From NCBI GenBank assembly GCA_964019695.1, contig OZ026516.1, forward strand, positions 81,299,018 to 81,363,017: a stretch of 64,000 nt of DNA, given 5' to 3'. The stretch is from Loripinus fragilis (lineage: Eukaryota > Mollusca > Bivalvia > Lucinida > Lucinidae). Position numbers and translations under genes: made by a program. Below, piece after piece: positions 31,862-43,299 of the stretch (the stretch's first letter is position 1; every line of letters begins with the position of its first letter). The notes under the pieces were generated by a model. It worked only from the letters and a program-made list of their open reading frames with translations. It was not told where the DNA came from and did not search any database.

Positions 31862-32300
31862 TAAGTGGGTATAATCCGGAAATACCACAATCACGAACTG
31901 CAGGCAAACCCGTGGCATCGTGAGGAAGAGCCACACACCAGAAAGACAAACGAAGCTAGCCAACCAGCTCTCTTCCCAATCAAAATGATAGCAAAACTAG
32001 AATGGACACTAAAAGTAACTCGAAACAAAACACCAAACAATTACAGTAACCCACAATGAGAGAAACAATCAACAAATCAACATGCCCACCGCCTTAGAAC
32101 GGACAACAGCCAAAGCCAAAGCCACTGGTGGCTTAAATGCATTTTACTGATACAAATCTTCGCCCTAGATTCTGCTGTTGTTGAAGCACAAATTTTAAGC
32201 TCGCATGGACGAATCCTAACTATTGCAATGTATCCACATAGAGAAACAATATACTCAAATTAACGCACTATGATGAAACGGAGAAAAGGGCTCACGACTC
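31862..32300 (+). repeat. dispersed repeat R, copy 1 (~440 bp)
   Basis: GGAAATACCACAATCACGAA ... GAGGAAGAGCCACACACCAG ... CCGCCTTAGAACGGACAACA-GCC ... AAATGCATTTTACTGATAC-AAATCTTCGCCCTAGATTC-TGCTGTTGTTGAA ... ACTATGATGAAAC. Collinear with 36428-36885 (+) and the reverse complement of 61612-62080. Frames are not conserved between copies, so it is non-coding. Confidence 0.8.
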
Positions 32301-32790
32301 GCAAAGCTAAAGAAAACAAAGTTGAGCCATGGTGGGCCCAGCTACAGCCAAGCACTGGCCCATGGAGGGTTACTTAACGAATTAGGAAAGCCTCTGATCA
32401 CAAAGGTCATTGCATAGTAGATTCCCCCATTTTTGCTCTCCGTGCCAAGATTTCAAAGGGGTACTGGTTTATACAGACCGTTCTTTTCGTGGCTCGCTTA
32501 GATATACTAGTTTTCACTTTTTGAAGTATGCTCGTAATAAAGAATATCAGTGCCTTTTATGTACATACCAACGGATTTTATCGCTGAACGAACTTTCTTT
32601 ATTGGTCAAACTTGTGAGTTTGAGCTAGTATCTGATCTCGCAGTTCACCAAACCATGCTGCAGACAACGTAGTCTCTGCAAACAAAAGATTCTTCATTTG
32701 TTCTGCAAATTTTCTAGCAGAAATACTACAGCAATTGGTCGTATAAATGTATGGCCCTTAACAAGTTGCGTTATAACTTTGGCTCAGTTT
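32301..32790. other. gene-free stretch
   Basis: No supported gene; a 72-codon open frame at 32410-32628 is not recognised. Confidence 0.35.
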
Positions 32791-32807
32791 AGGCACATTA
32801 CTCTAGT

Positions 32808-32875
32808 ATATGGTTGAGTGGTCTAGGAGGCTTTCTTGTAATCCAACAGGCTGGCGCAGAGTGTGGTTGTGGAAT
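32808..32875 (+). repeat. possible tRNA-like SINE head
   Basis: ATGGTTGAGTGGTCTAGGAG-G is a good A-box tract of Ser/Leu tRNA type, followed by TTCTTGTAATCC; the B box (GTGGTTGTGGAAT) is poor. It could be a relic of a different tRNA-derived SINE, or chance. Confidence 0.3.
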
Positions 32876-33530
32876 GTCGCGCACTGTTTTCAGTCACTGT
32901 GACCTTGACCTCAGGCGTCAGAATATGGTAAAACCGGTCACTCTTTTCGACTCAAACGACATCAATAGTTGTTTCTTTGGTTTTAGTGTATTTGAGTAGA
33001 TGTCAGCTTGACCAGGACAAATTTGATAATATAAGGGGGTAACCTTCAATTCTTGGCTCTAAATTTTATACTGTAAAGAGCTGTTTCTGTGTGCCTGTGA
33101 ATGTTTGATATCAATAAAAAGCATTTTTTCGGCAACTGAATATACTAAATGTGGCTATCCGGCCAAAATACAAATGTGTGCCTCGGCCTGGAAATGCATC
33201 AGAATTCTACTTTCATTTTCATATACACAAACTCGAAGCTGATTATCGAAGAATCGAGTGGGGGGGGGGGGGGGCAGGTATTGAGTTGTAAATGTTGCAC
33301 GTGGTCATGGGGATTTCTGCACGATTTATATCAAGATTTGAGTAGCTTGCACATGCACACTGTCCAGCAGGGGCATCAGACTTGGTATATTATGTCGTCA
33401 AAATTGGCGTCGAAAAAGTGGGGTCCGAGAAGATTTCTATGCTATTGGATTCTTATGTTACATCAATTTTAGTGTTTTATTTCTCAAGAATCCAAAAAAA
33501 ACCCCATCTCTAATCTGGACTTAGATTGAA
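32876..33530. other. gene-free stretch with a G15 run
   Basis: The run of 15 G at 33260-33274 is followed by unassigned sequence. The 107-codon frame 33149-33472 reads through the G-run and is not recognised. Confidence 0.4.
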
Positions 33531-33535
33531 GAGAA

Positions 33536-33913
33536 TTGACTTTAATGCTTGAAACTGGTCACAATCAGAATTCTATCTTAGTGCGCACTCCGGCCCGCGC
33601 TGGGTTATCCGTTTCATGGTTACCTAAGATGAGCATGGTGGATCGAAGTGAATTCAGGGAATTTCTGATAGCTAAATTGTTATGCAGTTTACCTCGAGGT
33701 GGAAAAAAATCGAATGATTTCGCATTCTTGTCAGCTTTCTTCAAGCTCCAAGATTCTGATATCTCAGCAAGGCCGGGGAAAAAACAACACGGCAGCAACA
33801 ACAATTATTGTGAAACTGTCACGGCTTTCTTTGTTAATTTTGTTCCATGGAATTCATTCAGAACTCGTGATGTGATTTGGGCCAAGGAGTTCCGAATGCC
33901 GTGGAATCGTTAG
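33536..33913 (+). other. unassigned 125-codon open frame
   Basis: The product has a mixed composition with a basic start of GGKKSN and PGKKQHG and no domain I recognise. The opposite strand is open for 79 codons over the same interval. The DNA is less AT-rich than its surroundings. Could be a transposon relic or an unannotated exon; no splice partner identified. Confidence 0.2.
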
Positions 33914-33998
33914 GCGCATATTTCGCGTAAGCATACAACCTTTCACAGGACCGGCTTCCTGGTTTTACAGAGCCGTGAACATTCAAACCCGTTTCATA

Positions 33999-34116
33999 GA
34001 ACTAAGCAATGACAATAAAGTAGCATGCTTAAGGACAGCTCGGAATGCCTTTGTCGAGGCTCGGACCGAATACCTCTCGAGTCTAGCACTCTTTAACTTA
34101 CTTAAGCTACCGCGCT
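33999..34116 (-). mobile_element. degenerate SINE copy
   Basis: On the minus strand, GGAGCGCGGTAGCTTAAGTA ... AGTGCTAGACTCGAGAGGTA ... GGTCCGAGCCTCG ... TCCTTAAGCATGCTAC follows the SINE order with an extended head. The 3' half is missing. Confidence 0.5.
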
Positions 34117-34136
34117 CCCCCCCCCCCACATGACAG

Positions 34137-34470
34137 CATGCGCGAATCAAGAGGGGGGGGCAGGGGGTCCGGACCCTCCGGTCCCTGAAAAAATAAAAAA
34201 AATATAGGGTTTCTTAGCAACGCTGGTCCGGATCCCCTAAAAAATCACAAAGCTACCAAGCCAGCATTCAATGTTGGGCCATCATCGGCCCCGCCAGCGA
34301 AACGCCATAGCCATCATCGGCCCGCCAGCGAAACGTCATTTAAATGGCGTTTAGCTGGCGGGCCGATGATGGCCCGCTTTTAGTAGTATTTGGATCCTCG
34401 CTCCCCTCAAGGAAAAAAAGGTTAAAAAAAGTTAAAAGTGAAAGTAAAAATTTGGACCCCCCCCCCCCTT
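34137..34470 (-). repeat. dispersed repeat C, inverted copy with long hairpin
   Basis: On the minus strand it matches 15640-15882 (GCGGGCCATCATCGGCCCGC, CATTGAATGCTGGCTTGGTA). GCCATCATCGGCCCGCCAGC-GAAACG at 34312-34337 and its near-complement at 34350-34376 form a ~26 bp stem, so part of the unit is present in both orientations. Poly-G and poly-C runs mark both ends. Confidence 0.65.
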
Positions 34471-34684
34471 ACAGAACTTAAAGTGACATGTACACCCAGC
34501 GAATACTGATCAATGCGGACATCCTTCCACACGCTTTCATTGCACTCATTCTATAAACTTTCTCCCTGATGGTGAGTGATCTGATCAGGATCTAATGCAT
34601 TTGCTTTATTCAGCAAGTCCAAATAATCAGTTGGAAGATTCCAGAAGTCGGCATTTGATCCTTTACTTGCTAGCGGTGGCTTTT

Positions 34685-34795
34685 GTCGTCTGTTGATAAT
34701 CTTTGCAAACAGTTGGGACTCAGTCACTCAGATCAGATTATAGTGTACCTGAAAGATTTTTTTATTAAGTTATTTTTTATAAAACCAGTCAAAGC
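34685..34795 (+). repeat. GATCAG-family repeat
   Basis: TCGTCTGTTGATAATCTTTG-CAAACAGTTGGGAC ... AGATCAGATTATAGTGTACC-TGAAAGAT is a shorter version of 37560-37730. Confidence 0.55.
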
Positions 34796-34810
34796 ATGGA
34801 AAATACCAAG

Positions 34811-35085
34811 CCAATGGCGTAGCCAGAATGCTACAAAAGCTACGGACATCAAAGGGAGAAAACCGGAACAAGCAGCGATTCTCTACAATTGCGTCCCTTT
34901 TCATAATGGGAACTTCTCTTGCAGGAAAGAATTTGCTCCCAGAGGGAGCGAATTCTTTCCTTTATGAGCAGTTCCTTATAGCATGGAAAACCAATTTTAC
35001 CACATTAGGTGCCCTTCCTTGAATGTTACTATTTTATTACGCATGTGCGTAACTGCGTTACGGGAGCTACGCTAATGCCAGCATG
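34811..35085. mobile_element. possible TIR element with internal hairpin
   Basis: CCAATGGCGTAGCCAGAATG at the left and GGAGCTACGCTAATGCCAG at the right are loosely inverse. AGGAAAGAATTTGCTCCC / GGGAGCGAATTCTTTCCT (34923-34961) is an 18 bp stem with a 4-nt loop. Weakly supported as one element. Confidence 0.4.
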
Positions 35086-35499
35086 CAAAGAGTTAAAGAG
35101 TTGCTTATTGTGGTAGCATGCTGATATTCATGAGAATTTCAGTGATTTACGAGTTTGCAGAACTATTTAAATTGTGTTTGCTTTTTGTGCAAGTAGTGTG
35201 GCGAGAATTGCAGATATCCAAGTGAATGATTGAAATCTTGATTAGTTCTGTAATTGCCTGCAAGTAGTTTTTTCTTGTGCAAATATTGTACACACGGTGC
35301 ATCAATAAAGATGAAGACACATTGTAGCGTTTATAAAACCTTCAAGTGCCATGTAAGACCGTATTCAAAATAGTTAGCTTGATAGCACATTTGAGTCGAA
35401 TGGAATTTCCCTCTTATCAATTGGCCCGGTCCATTTCCATTGTAAAGGTTGTTGGGTGGTATTTTTCATTTTTTATTCAAATTTGATAGAACATTCTGT
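35086..35499. other. gene-free stretch
   Basis: No supported feature. Confidence 0.35.
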
Positions 35500-35572
35500 A
35501 AGCAAACAGTGGAGACACTGATCAGACGCCGCTGTCTGTGGCGTCTGATCTGGGCCGGTACTGTTTGTCTAT
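35500..35572. repeat. GATCAG palindromic element
   Basis: AGCAAACAGTGGAGACACTG-ATCAGACGCC pairs with GGCGTCTGATCTGGGCCGG-TACTGTTTGT around GCTGTCTGT: a clear hairpin of the dispersed family. Confidence 0.7.
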
Positions 35573-35999
35573 GTCCCACAAAAGGACGCTATGCTAATAT
35601 GGGTTAATTCTCACTAGGTGAACTGCTAGGGGAATGGCTTGTTTCCCTTAAATGGCTATTTAAATAACTTCGATTACCTTCTCTTCTGAATTCGATGGTA
35701 AGTAGCAGAAATGTCCATTGTGATAATTTATAGAGCACTGCCAGCGAACGTGTTTTATTGCACTTGAAGAATAATTATTCTTCCAGTATTTAGTAAAACT
35801 ATCACCATAGTAGACTTTCCAGAAACAAGGTTAAAGCAAATTTGATTCGTCAAAAAATGGCTTTTTGAATGGTTGTGAGCAAAAGGGGTTGGATGTACTT
35901 AAAAATCTCCACTTCTGAAACAAATTATATCAATTAAAAAAAACACAAACAAATTGACAGAAATGATACTATTGTGCTTTCAAAGATGCATAGTAATGA
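35573..35999. other. gene-free stretch
   Basis: No supported feature. Confidence 0.35.
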
Positions 36000-36140
36000 G
36001 GCTATTCTATTTTTCTTATAAAAAGGTAAAGCATGATTATTCACTGCTACTCGCATATGCAATAATCTGTGGTAGGTTCAATATAACTGTAAACTGAGAC
36101 TACCTGCACGCCCAAAATCAAGGTAAACTTGCCCGTGTTT
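36000..36140 (+). repeat. dispersed repeat E, copy 2
   Basis: AATCTGTGGTAGGTTCAATA ... ACTGAGACTACCTGCACG ... AAGGTAAACTTGCC matches 18600-18740 in the same orientation. Confidence 0.55.
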
Positions 36141-36427
36141 GTTTGCATCGATTCTCATCTATCTTTAAAAGTACAATATACAATCTTTTGATAAAAAAAA
36201 GTTAAGGAGTTGCTCTTTATATGCTGCAAGCTTTGACAATATTTCAGCCTTTAATTTTAATCAATGCGGCGGATAAACTTCGGTGAGCGACCCAGTTCCG
36301 CATTGGCCCTCTTGTTTCATTTTTTGGGTTCATTTACGTGTGTCTTCGGTTATCACACCTTCAAATGTATTTATTGCCTGGCTATCTGTACGGTTACTCA
36401 GTCACCATTTTTATTTAAAGGAACAAA

Positions 36428-36885
36428 AAATAGTTAGCATGATCAGGAAACACCACAATCTCGGACTGCATACAAACCCATGGTACCGCGAGGAAGAGCA
36501 ACACAACATTCACGAGATACCAGGAAGACACACTAAGCAGAGCAGCCAGCCCTCTCTTCCACATCAAGATGATTGCAAAGCTATAATGGACAAAAAGTAT
36601 CGCACAACAAAACATAGAACAATTACACAATCCCACAATGGGAGTAACAATCAACAATGAATCCACAACAACAGAACCACCGCCTAAGAACGGACAGCAG
36701 CCTAAGCCATTGGGAGACTTAAATGCATTTTACTGGTTCCAAATCTTCGCCCTAGATTCTGCTGTTCTTGAAGCACAAAATGTTAAGCTCGCATGGAGGC
36801 TTCCTAGCTATTGCAATGTATCATCATGGAGAAACAATCTAATCAAATTAACACACTATGATGAAACAAAGAAAAGGGAAACATA
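36428..36885 (+). repeat. dispersed repeat R, copy 2 (~460 bp)
   Basis: GGAAACACCACAATCTCGGA-CTGCATAC ... GAGGAAGAGCAACACAACAT ... CACAATGGGAGTAACAATCA-ACAATGAAT ... CCGCCTAAGAACGGACAGCA-GCCTAAGCC ... AAATGCATTTTACTGGTTC. Collinear with copies at 31862 and 61612. The two overlapping open frames here (125 and 108 codons) are broken in the other copies. Confidence 0.82.
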
Positions 36886-37559
36886 TTTAAACAAGTATGG
36901 GGCTTATTTCTGTATCCCTTTCAAATGTAATGTATTGTGTATATATGATTTGTTTGTATATTGATGTACTTATATTTGAATAAAATACTTTTTACACTAA
37001 AGCAATGGGATCACGACTTACAGATAGAGACTTGTATAGAGCCTACTTTTTGTCACCTTACTTTTTTATAGAATATAACCCTGTATCTGACATGCAAAAT
37101 TTTATGCAATGAAAAAATGACTATGTTTAACAAATACCTCAATTGGAGGGTTGTTAAAGACAAGAGTGGAATTACACCACAAGGACACAAAAAGTCCCGT
37201 TGTTTTAAAAATATTCACCAATCTTTTGTTTGCCCAAATTGACATGAGACTGATTAATTTTCGCCAAAATCTTCGTGATATTCATGCGTTTTCGTGAAGT
37301 ACTTCGACATTGGTCATGCTTTTAACAGGAATATGAAGATAATGTCGATTCATGAATGCAAATGGTCTGGTAGCCTAGTGGCTAGATGACGACTTACAGA
37401 TCAAGCCTACCTGGATCGAAACTTGGAATAGCCCTTTTTGCATATTTTTTTTTAAATTTAAGTTTTACGTCATCTCGTTGAGAGCTTCACGTCTTTCATT
37501 TGTATTTAGTCGCTCTTATATTCATTATTTCCTAGGTTTCCTCACTCTTTCTTGTCAGA
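36886..37559. other. gene-free stretch with a weak tRNA-like tract
   Basis: At 37365-37430, GGTAGCCTAGTGGCTAGATG ... CCTGGATCGAAACTTGG has A- and B-box-like words followed by a T-run; it may be an old SINE. Otherwise nothing is recognised. Confidence 0.3.
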
Positions 37560-37730
37560 GGCGACTTTTGTTGTCTGCTGATAATCTTTGCAAACAGTTT
37601 GGGACCCAGATCAGTACCGACAGAACGTCAGTCCTGATCTGGATACAGACCGTTTGACACTCTGATAGTGTTCCTGGAAGATGCTTTGAAAAAGTTTATT
37701 TTGAAAAAAAAGTCAGCAGATGACAACAAA
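37560..37730 (+). repeat. GATCAG-family repeat, longer copy
   Basis: TTGTTGTCTGCTGATAATCT-TTGCAAACAGTTTGGGACC-CAGATCAG ... CTGATCTGGATACAGACCGT ... GTGTTCCTGGAAGATG. Same family as 34685-34795, with a self-complementary centre. Confidence 0.65.
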
Positions 37731-37904
37731 AGTATTTAACTCACCCAGCGTGCATTAAGTTATTACGTTTCGGACGTTACTTCGTGTGTTTTAATTTTGC
37801 TGAATAACGTATGCCAGATTCAAAAAAAAATTATATCCATGCGTAAAAAAAACGAACAATTTAGCAAATTAAAGTCCCCGTAAAGTCGGCAAAAAGTGGG
37901 GTCG

Positions 37905-38050
37905 TTGATTCATTGTTTAACTGTTGCTCCCGCTGTTTTGTGTTAACTTTGTGTTTGGTCCTGGTTTTGTTGCCAGTACTTAGTGTTGTTTCTAGCTTTG
38001 TAATCATCTCGCTGGGAAAGAGAGAGCTGGTTGCTTTACTTTAATTGAGC
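37905..38050 (-). repeat. dispersed repeat R, partial diverged copy
   Basis: TTGTAATCATCTCGCTGGGA-AAGAGAGAGCTGGTTGCTT aligns with TTGCAATCATCTTGACGGGG-AAGAGAGAGCTGATTGCTT of 61612-62080, with weaker similarity upstream. Confidence 0.5.
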
Positions 38051-38081
38051 CAGTGCATGAGATTTCCAACAATGTGGTATG

Positions 38082-38145
38082 TGCGACCAGCAAAGCCTCA
38101 GATCAGCCTGCGCATACGCGCAGTCTGATAAGAGCCTTTTCTAGT
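38082..38145. repeat. GATCAG palindromic element
   Basis: CGACCAGCAAAGCCTCAGAT-CAGCCTGCGC and GCGCAGTCTGATAAGAGCC form a hairpin around ATAC. Confidence 0.65.
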
Positions 38146-38779
38146 CACTTGAGTATTCTATGACTGTTAAGCTACTGACTGAACATTATTTGGAGTTTCT
38201 AAGCTTAAAAGGAGGCTGCACTTGTCAAAATACCACATTGTTGGAAATCACATGTCACGGCTCATTATTGACTTCTAATGTCATGTGGCTGTTAGTATTC
38301 TGTGTCTCTTCTTCACGGTGCCGTGGATTGGTATGTAGTGTGTGATTGTCATACTTGCTTACCTCAATAGGTTTTCACTTGAAGCCACTCTCTTGTAAAT
38401 GCCTTAGTTAATTAGAAATATTGTTGGGAAGAGATCTTGTTTGTTTGAACAGCTGTTTCTGACTGCTTTATAACATCTAGACAGCTTGTAAAAAGTATCT
38501 GTAATGTTATGTTTTAATAAAGTGTATGGATATTGTTTTGTTGATTGTATTGCTCTGTAATTAGCTGTTCTATCCTGGAATCTCGATGTTACTACCACTT
38601 ATTACCCATACTCCACAAGCTCGGTTGAACACGGTTCAAGAAAGAGATGCCTTGCATACATCAGGCAGTCGCACTGGTTGCCAAGATAAAAACAAATTTT
38701 GAATTTTGACCCGCAAACCCTTAAAATACAAAATGGACAATTCACAATTCCATACGTATTGTGTCAATCTGTATGGAAT
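38146..38779. other. gene-free stretch
   Basis: No supported gene or repeat. Confidence 0.35.
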
Positions 38780-39740
38780 AATCCATTAGAATGAAAATGA
38801 TTGATAAGTCCGTTGCACGAGACAGAGAATCTTTTTGACCTAAATGTATATATACTGAGCAAAAGTGAAAACGCTACACTACAATATTTTATTTTGGTGA
38901 CAAAGTATTGGACAAAAAAGTATTTACTAAAACTTGATAATGTTTCCGAGACATCCAGCAAACGATTCGTCGAAACTCAAACAATTTGTCTTTTTCGATG
39001 TCTGAGTGCCTTTATTGTGTTTTAAGCTTTTTTCAATGAATTTTGGCAATTGCGCATCCGCAAAAAGGATCGGTTTGCTTATCGAAATTGGTCATACTCG
39101 TGTTGCATTAAAACACAAGAAAATAGACTTATCAACTAAAGCAACCTCAGAGATCACTTTCGAATTTATCAATTTTTTGTAAATTGTCTCCTTTTGATAA
39201 AAGCAAACAGGGAATATTAAATGTTTGGTAATCTTCGATTTATCACGATTTTCAATAACTTTCTTTTGCCAACTCAGTCAGACCTATCAGCACATTGTTC
39301 CTACCATTTCTCGAAAAGTAATTTCTCCATACTAAGATGCAACAAAACATTGATTTTCCTACGGAGATTTCAGTGATAAAATTTCAAGCTTGGCAATTTG
39401 ATGAAAACCCCGATTCTCAAGATTTATTTTCTAAGCGTTCAAAAGACATTTGTGATAAGTCTTTGACATTTTCTGGTTGTCGCATGTCCAGACTACCTCA
39501 TTTCGTGCACTCGGACTTGGTTGGTAGTGGATTTCTGAAGGCCTAAACCGTGAGACTTCTGTTCAAATTTGCAACCTGAAAAATTGGATCTCTCTTTCCT
39601 CGTGACAATATCTGTAAAACTTTTACTGGTGTGCATATCCCAGTATTTGAACATTAAGATACACTTTCATTTGCTTTACTGTAGATATATGGCAAACGAT
39701 TCAGGTGTCACGTTTTCACTTTTGTTCAGTATAGCTCGTT
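38780..39740 (+). repeat. ancient duplicated block, copy 2
   Basis: A single continuous segment whose parts match 29260-29690, 31140-31740 and, weakly, 28520-28700. Identity is perhaps 70-80% by eye and no frame is preserved, so it is an old non-coding duplication or an unidentified transposon. Confidence 0.65.
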
Positions 39741-40894
39741 ATTTACTGGTACCAAAGTAGCTGGTATATCATTTGCCCTGGCTCTCTTCTCTGGAGCCAT
39801 AGCACTCCTATTCATGTTTCATGTTTTCTTATCAAATAATCTGATCTATAGCCCCTTTCTTTGACAAACAGGGGAGTTTCATAAGAATCCTTGAGCCAAA
39901 CTTGGCATGGCTACCATGCACACACCCAGATATCAGGGCTCTAGGCTCCTGTCAGAGTGTGGGAAAGCTATCTGACAGGAAAAATAAGAGCCTTATCATG
40001 GATGGGAACTGAAATCAAAAAGGGTTTGTCTGCAAGAGGAAGAGTCGGTTGTTCAGTCGATTCAGTTGAGAGAAAGTTTTATTCAATCTTTGCAGTTATA
40101 TCTAATGCATTATTATTTTGGGATTTTACCCTTTTAAATTGTATATTAAATTAGTAACTCTATTCGTTCAACGGAAAATCTATTCTACATTAAAAGAAGA
40201 AAAAGAGTCTAGTTTCCATATTGGTTTATACATGTAATTAGTATTTAAGCTATTTCCCAAGATAAAAAGTATAAATTATTACAAGTTAGTCACCTTCAAA
40301 GCTTAAACATTTCCTTAGACATTTCAGAAAATGGCTTACATAATTATAAGGTTAAAGCTTACAGTCAGATCCTGAATATATTGACATTGTGTATATCTAT
40401 CTACATGCAAATTATCTGAATAAAATTGATTGTTAAAGCCAAAGTTTAAACACTTTGTCCAACTGTGCTAAATTATTCGGATACCTTTCCTGTAGAAGAT
40501 GGCATCATGGCATTTTAGACAAATGACACCAGCCTTTTACCACGTCATTGTCAGTGCAGAAATGGAGGGTCCTGAGTTCTTGTTTAATCTTAGGGAATAA
40601 GTAGAACTCAGCCAGAGGGTACCATATTAGCTGAATATGGTGGATGCGTGACTTATTTTAAGCCACATATATATGGGACAGTCATGGAAGTAGCTGACTT
40701 GTGAGAATTTTACACTCATAAGCTTTTCACAATATTTTATAACACGATTTTTATCGCATTGAGGCAGGAAGTTAAAACACAGACAACTCAGTACGTAGTA
40801 GTACTAGTACATGAAATTGAGTTTGGGTAACCAACATAACATAGGAAGCTTACCATAATCCCCATCAGCATGTTATGATAGAAGTAGAGGTGTA
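39741..40894. other. gene-free stretch
   Basis: No supported gene. A 65-codon frame (39957-40154) is not recognised. Confidence 0.35.
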
Positions 40895-41775
40895 AGGCCA
40901 AAAAAAAAAAAAATAGGTGTGTTTACGGTTTGCCGACCGACCCTGTTTTATAGCTGTCGACCCTACCATTTTTTCTCAGAAAATAAAAAAAAAACGAGAC
41001 AGTTTTCCGGTCCTGCTTCAGCGGTCCCGGATTTTAGTACTGGTATTCAAAATTTTCGCTGATTCTATTCTATTCGGTATGTAGTCAAACCTTTTACGGA
41101 TACCTTCGGTTTTTGTCAATCCAAGATGGCGACGTTCTCGTCGCTTTTCTTTTCAAAAAATGTGATCACCATGATCAAAAAAGCTTGTTTGAAGCAACAA
41201 GTCATCACCAGATGACTTGAGATATTTAATGACAACCATCCATGGGATGAAATCTTTCTTCTTTGGGCTTATTTCCCTCTTATGTTGCTTGATGTTGTAA
41301 GTATTGGAAGAAAGAAAGTTAAACGCATTTATTACTGACTACACTAACTCGCGCTTTATTATTTACAAGAATGCCAGATATGTTCCTTTTTTTCAGTGTC
41401 TAAGGTAATGTAGGGGAAATCTGTGCTTTGCCTTTGGATTTTGTCATAAATGAACGAGCCAATCAGTTTGATTTTCAGTTTGAGAATGTTGTTTAGTTCT
41501 TTTCTCAATAATATTGTTCGGTCCAAGCTTGGATCATATAAAACAAAACAAACCAAGTAATTTGCATTATGGCTTATTTTTTCTTTCCAAACCTTGGTAC
41601 ATAAATAGTAAAAAAAATCGAGTGAAAAAAAATCGAGTGAAAAAAAAATCGACCTGACCTACCTACCCTATTTCAAATTAAATAAAAAATAAAAAAAAAG
41701 TAAAAAAGAAAATCGACCGACCTACCCTGTTTGAAATTTTCATCAAATAGTAAACACACATATTTTTTTTTGCCT
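40895..41775. mobile_element. ~880 bp TIR element with A/T-tract ends
   Basis: AGGCC-A14-TAGGTGTGTTTAC at the left and GTAAACACACATA-T9-GCCT at the right are inverse repeats. Just inside each, CGACCGACCCTGTTT and CGACCGACCTACCCTGTTT repeat the CGACC word. The middle contains ATGGCGACGTTCTCGTCGC (41124), a well-formed start-like site with a 30-codon frame, but no transposase. Non-autonomous. Confidence 0.65.
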
Positions 41776-42759
41776 AAATAAACACTTTCATGCCATTATA
41801 GCTTGGCTGAACATCAACTTCTTGTTACACAGACCAGAAAAAATACTAAAAATGGTCAAATTTAGGAAGAAAAATGCCAACAAAGGTATGATTTTACCTG
41901 AACTGTGAGCCAGAAAAAATGGATTGCAGTGAAAATGCTCTGAGTTTCATTCTGCGATTAGACTCAAATATATACTTGCTTGCATGCCTTTTCTAACTTG
42001 ATGTGAGTTTTCAAGTGCCTCAAATATGAGTTGGGTAAACTGACCCCACCGGAGTACATTTTCAGATATATCATTAATATGATTTTCTGCTCATTTTTAT
42101 TATACCATTTATTAATTTTTGATGTAAATGTCTAAACAGATTAGATGTAATCTATCTAATGAAGATTGCTAATTTATTTTTTTTATTAATCAAATAGTAT
42201 TGCATATTTAATTTGTAAAATGACCAGTCACACCCGTATGTATGGTTACAGTGTAATGCAACATCTATCTTAAACAACCATGTTTAATTATTATGCATGA
42301 ATACCGTTTTGATTAATTATTCAGCGTGTTAGATGCATTAGAAAAGTATTTCCCTAAAAATATGTTTGATGTGTAATGTGCTTATATGACGTCATACATT
42401 GGTCAGTGCCAAACTCGGAGAGAACTCCCAAGTGTAAACAAAGCAAGGTCAAACTGAAATGGCTTACATTACTCTTAAACAATGAGGTAAGTGATGTTTG
42501 TTTGTATCATTTGGCTTTTCTGTCATTGAAATAAAGTAATTATCATCTATACAATTTAAAAGTGTGCCATTGTGGACATTGAAATACATAATTTGATGCA
42601 CCACTCTCATTTTTTCCTTTATTATCTGACATTCCCAATCCATATTATCTTCATCTTCATCATTATTTGCAAAGATAATATTGTTTTGAAGAATCCCAAC
42701 CACCAGAACCACTGTAACCTTACTATTGTCTCATACTGAAAAATCATTCCTTTGAAAGA
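41776..42759. other. gene-free stretch
   Basis: No supported gene; TTATTTTTTTTATTAAT-type AT runs at 42170-42195. Confidence 0.35.
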
Positions 42760-42995
42760 CCTTACTTCTTTTGTGGATATTTTATGTTTTTGTTCTGTCT
42801 TGTGTTTGCTATGTCTTTGTGCGCGTCTGTTTATATGTGCTTTGTGGTCACCTGCTGGGAAAGGGCTGACCTCTTGGCTCTCGTTTGTGGTGTCTACTGT
42901 GAGTTTGTCACTTTCCCATTGGTATCTTGGGTCAGGTGTAGTACTTGATTGTATCGATTCCTGATCTTTGCACCCTTACTTACTTTACATAATGT
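42760..42995 (+). repeat. dispersed repeat B, longest copy
   Basis: CTTACTTCTTTTGTGGATAT ... TTGTGTTTGCTATGTCTTTG ... GGTCACCTGCTGGGAAAGGG ... TTGTCACTTTCCCATTGGTA ... GATTCCTGATCTTTGCACCC-TTACTTAC. Inverse of 20669-20881; its last 70 bases match 1403-1476. Confidence 0.75.
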
Positions 42996-43299
42996 GTCCT
43001 ATCAAGTACAGACTGGAGTACATTTGGTCCAAAGACACCGTTTTGTATCCACATGCTTTCTGTACCATTATTCCGTAAATATTTGCCAAGGAAATTTGGT
43101 AATGTGGAAAGTTGCGAAGCACAAGACAATGTTTTCAAATTCTGTTGCATTGCTTGTTATATGGTGGATTTACTGCAATAGGACAGCTGTTTCAGTATGC
43201 ATTGGACGATTTAAGGGTTGTACACTGTTTGATTATATATGACAGGACTCGGAACAACTAACAAAAAAGCTATGATTTTGTCAAGCAATGCTTCTTTGG

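Noticed and set aside
33260..33274. G15 run as a regulatory quadruplex
   Set aside because: Single homopolymer runs also occur at 30692 and at repeat edges; no supporting context.
36283..36964. Two overlapping frames of 125 and 108 codons
   Set aside because: They coincide with repeat R, and the same positions in copies 1 and 3 contain stops and indels.
41124..41214. AAGATGGCGACG start site with a 30-codon frame
   Set aside because: It lies within a TIR element, stops quickly, and no donor with a matching downstream exon was found.
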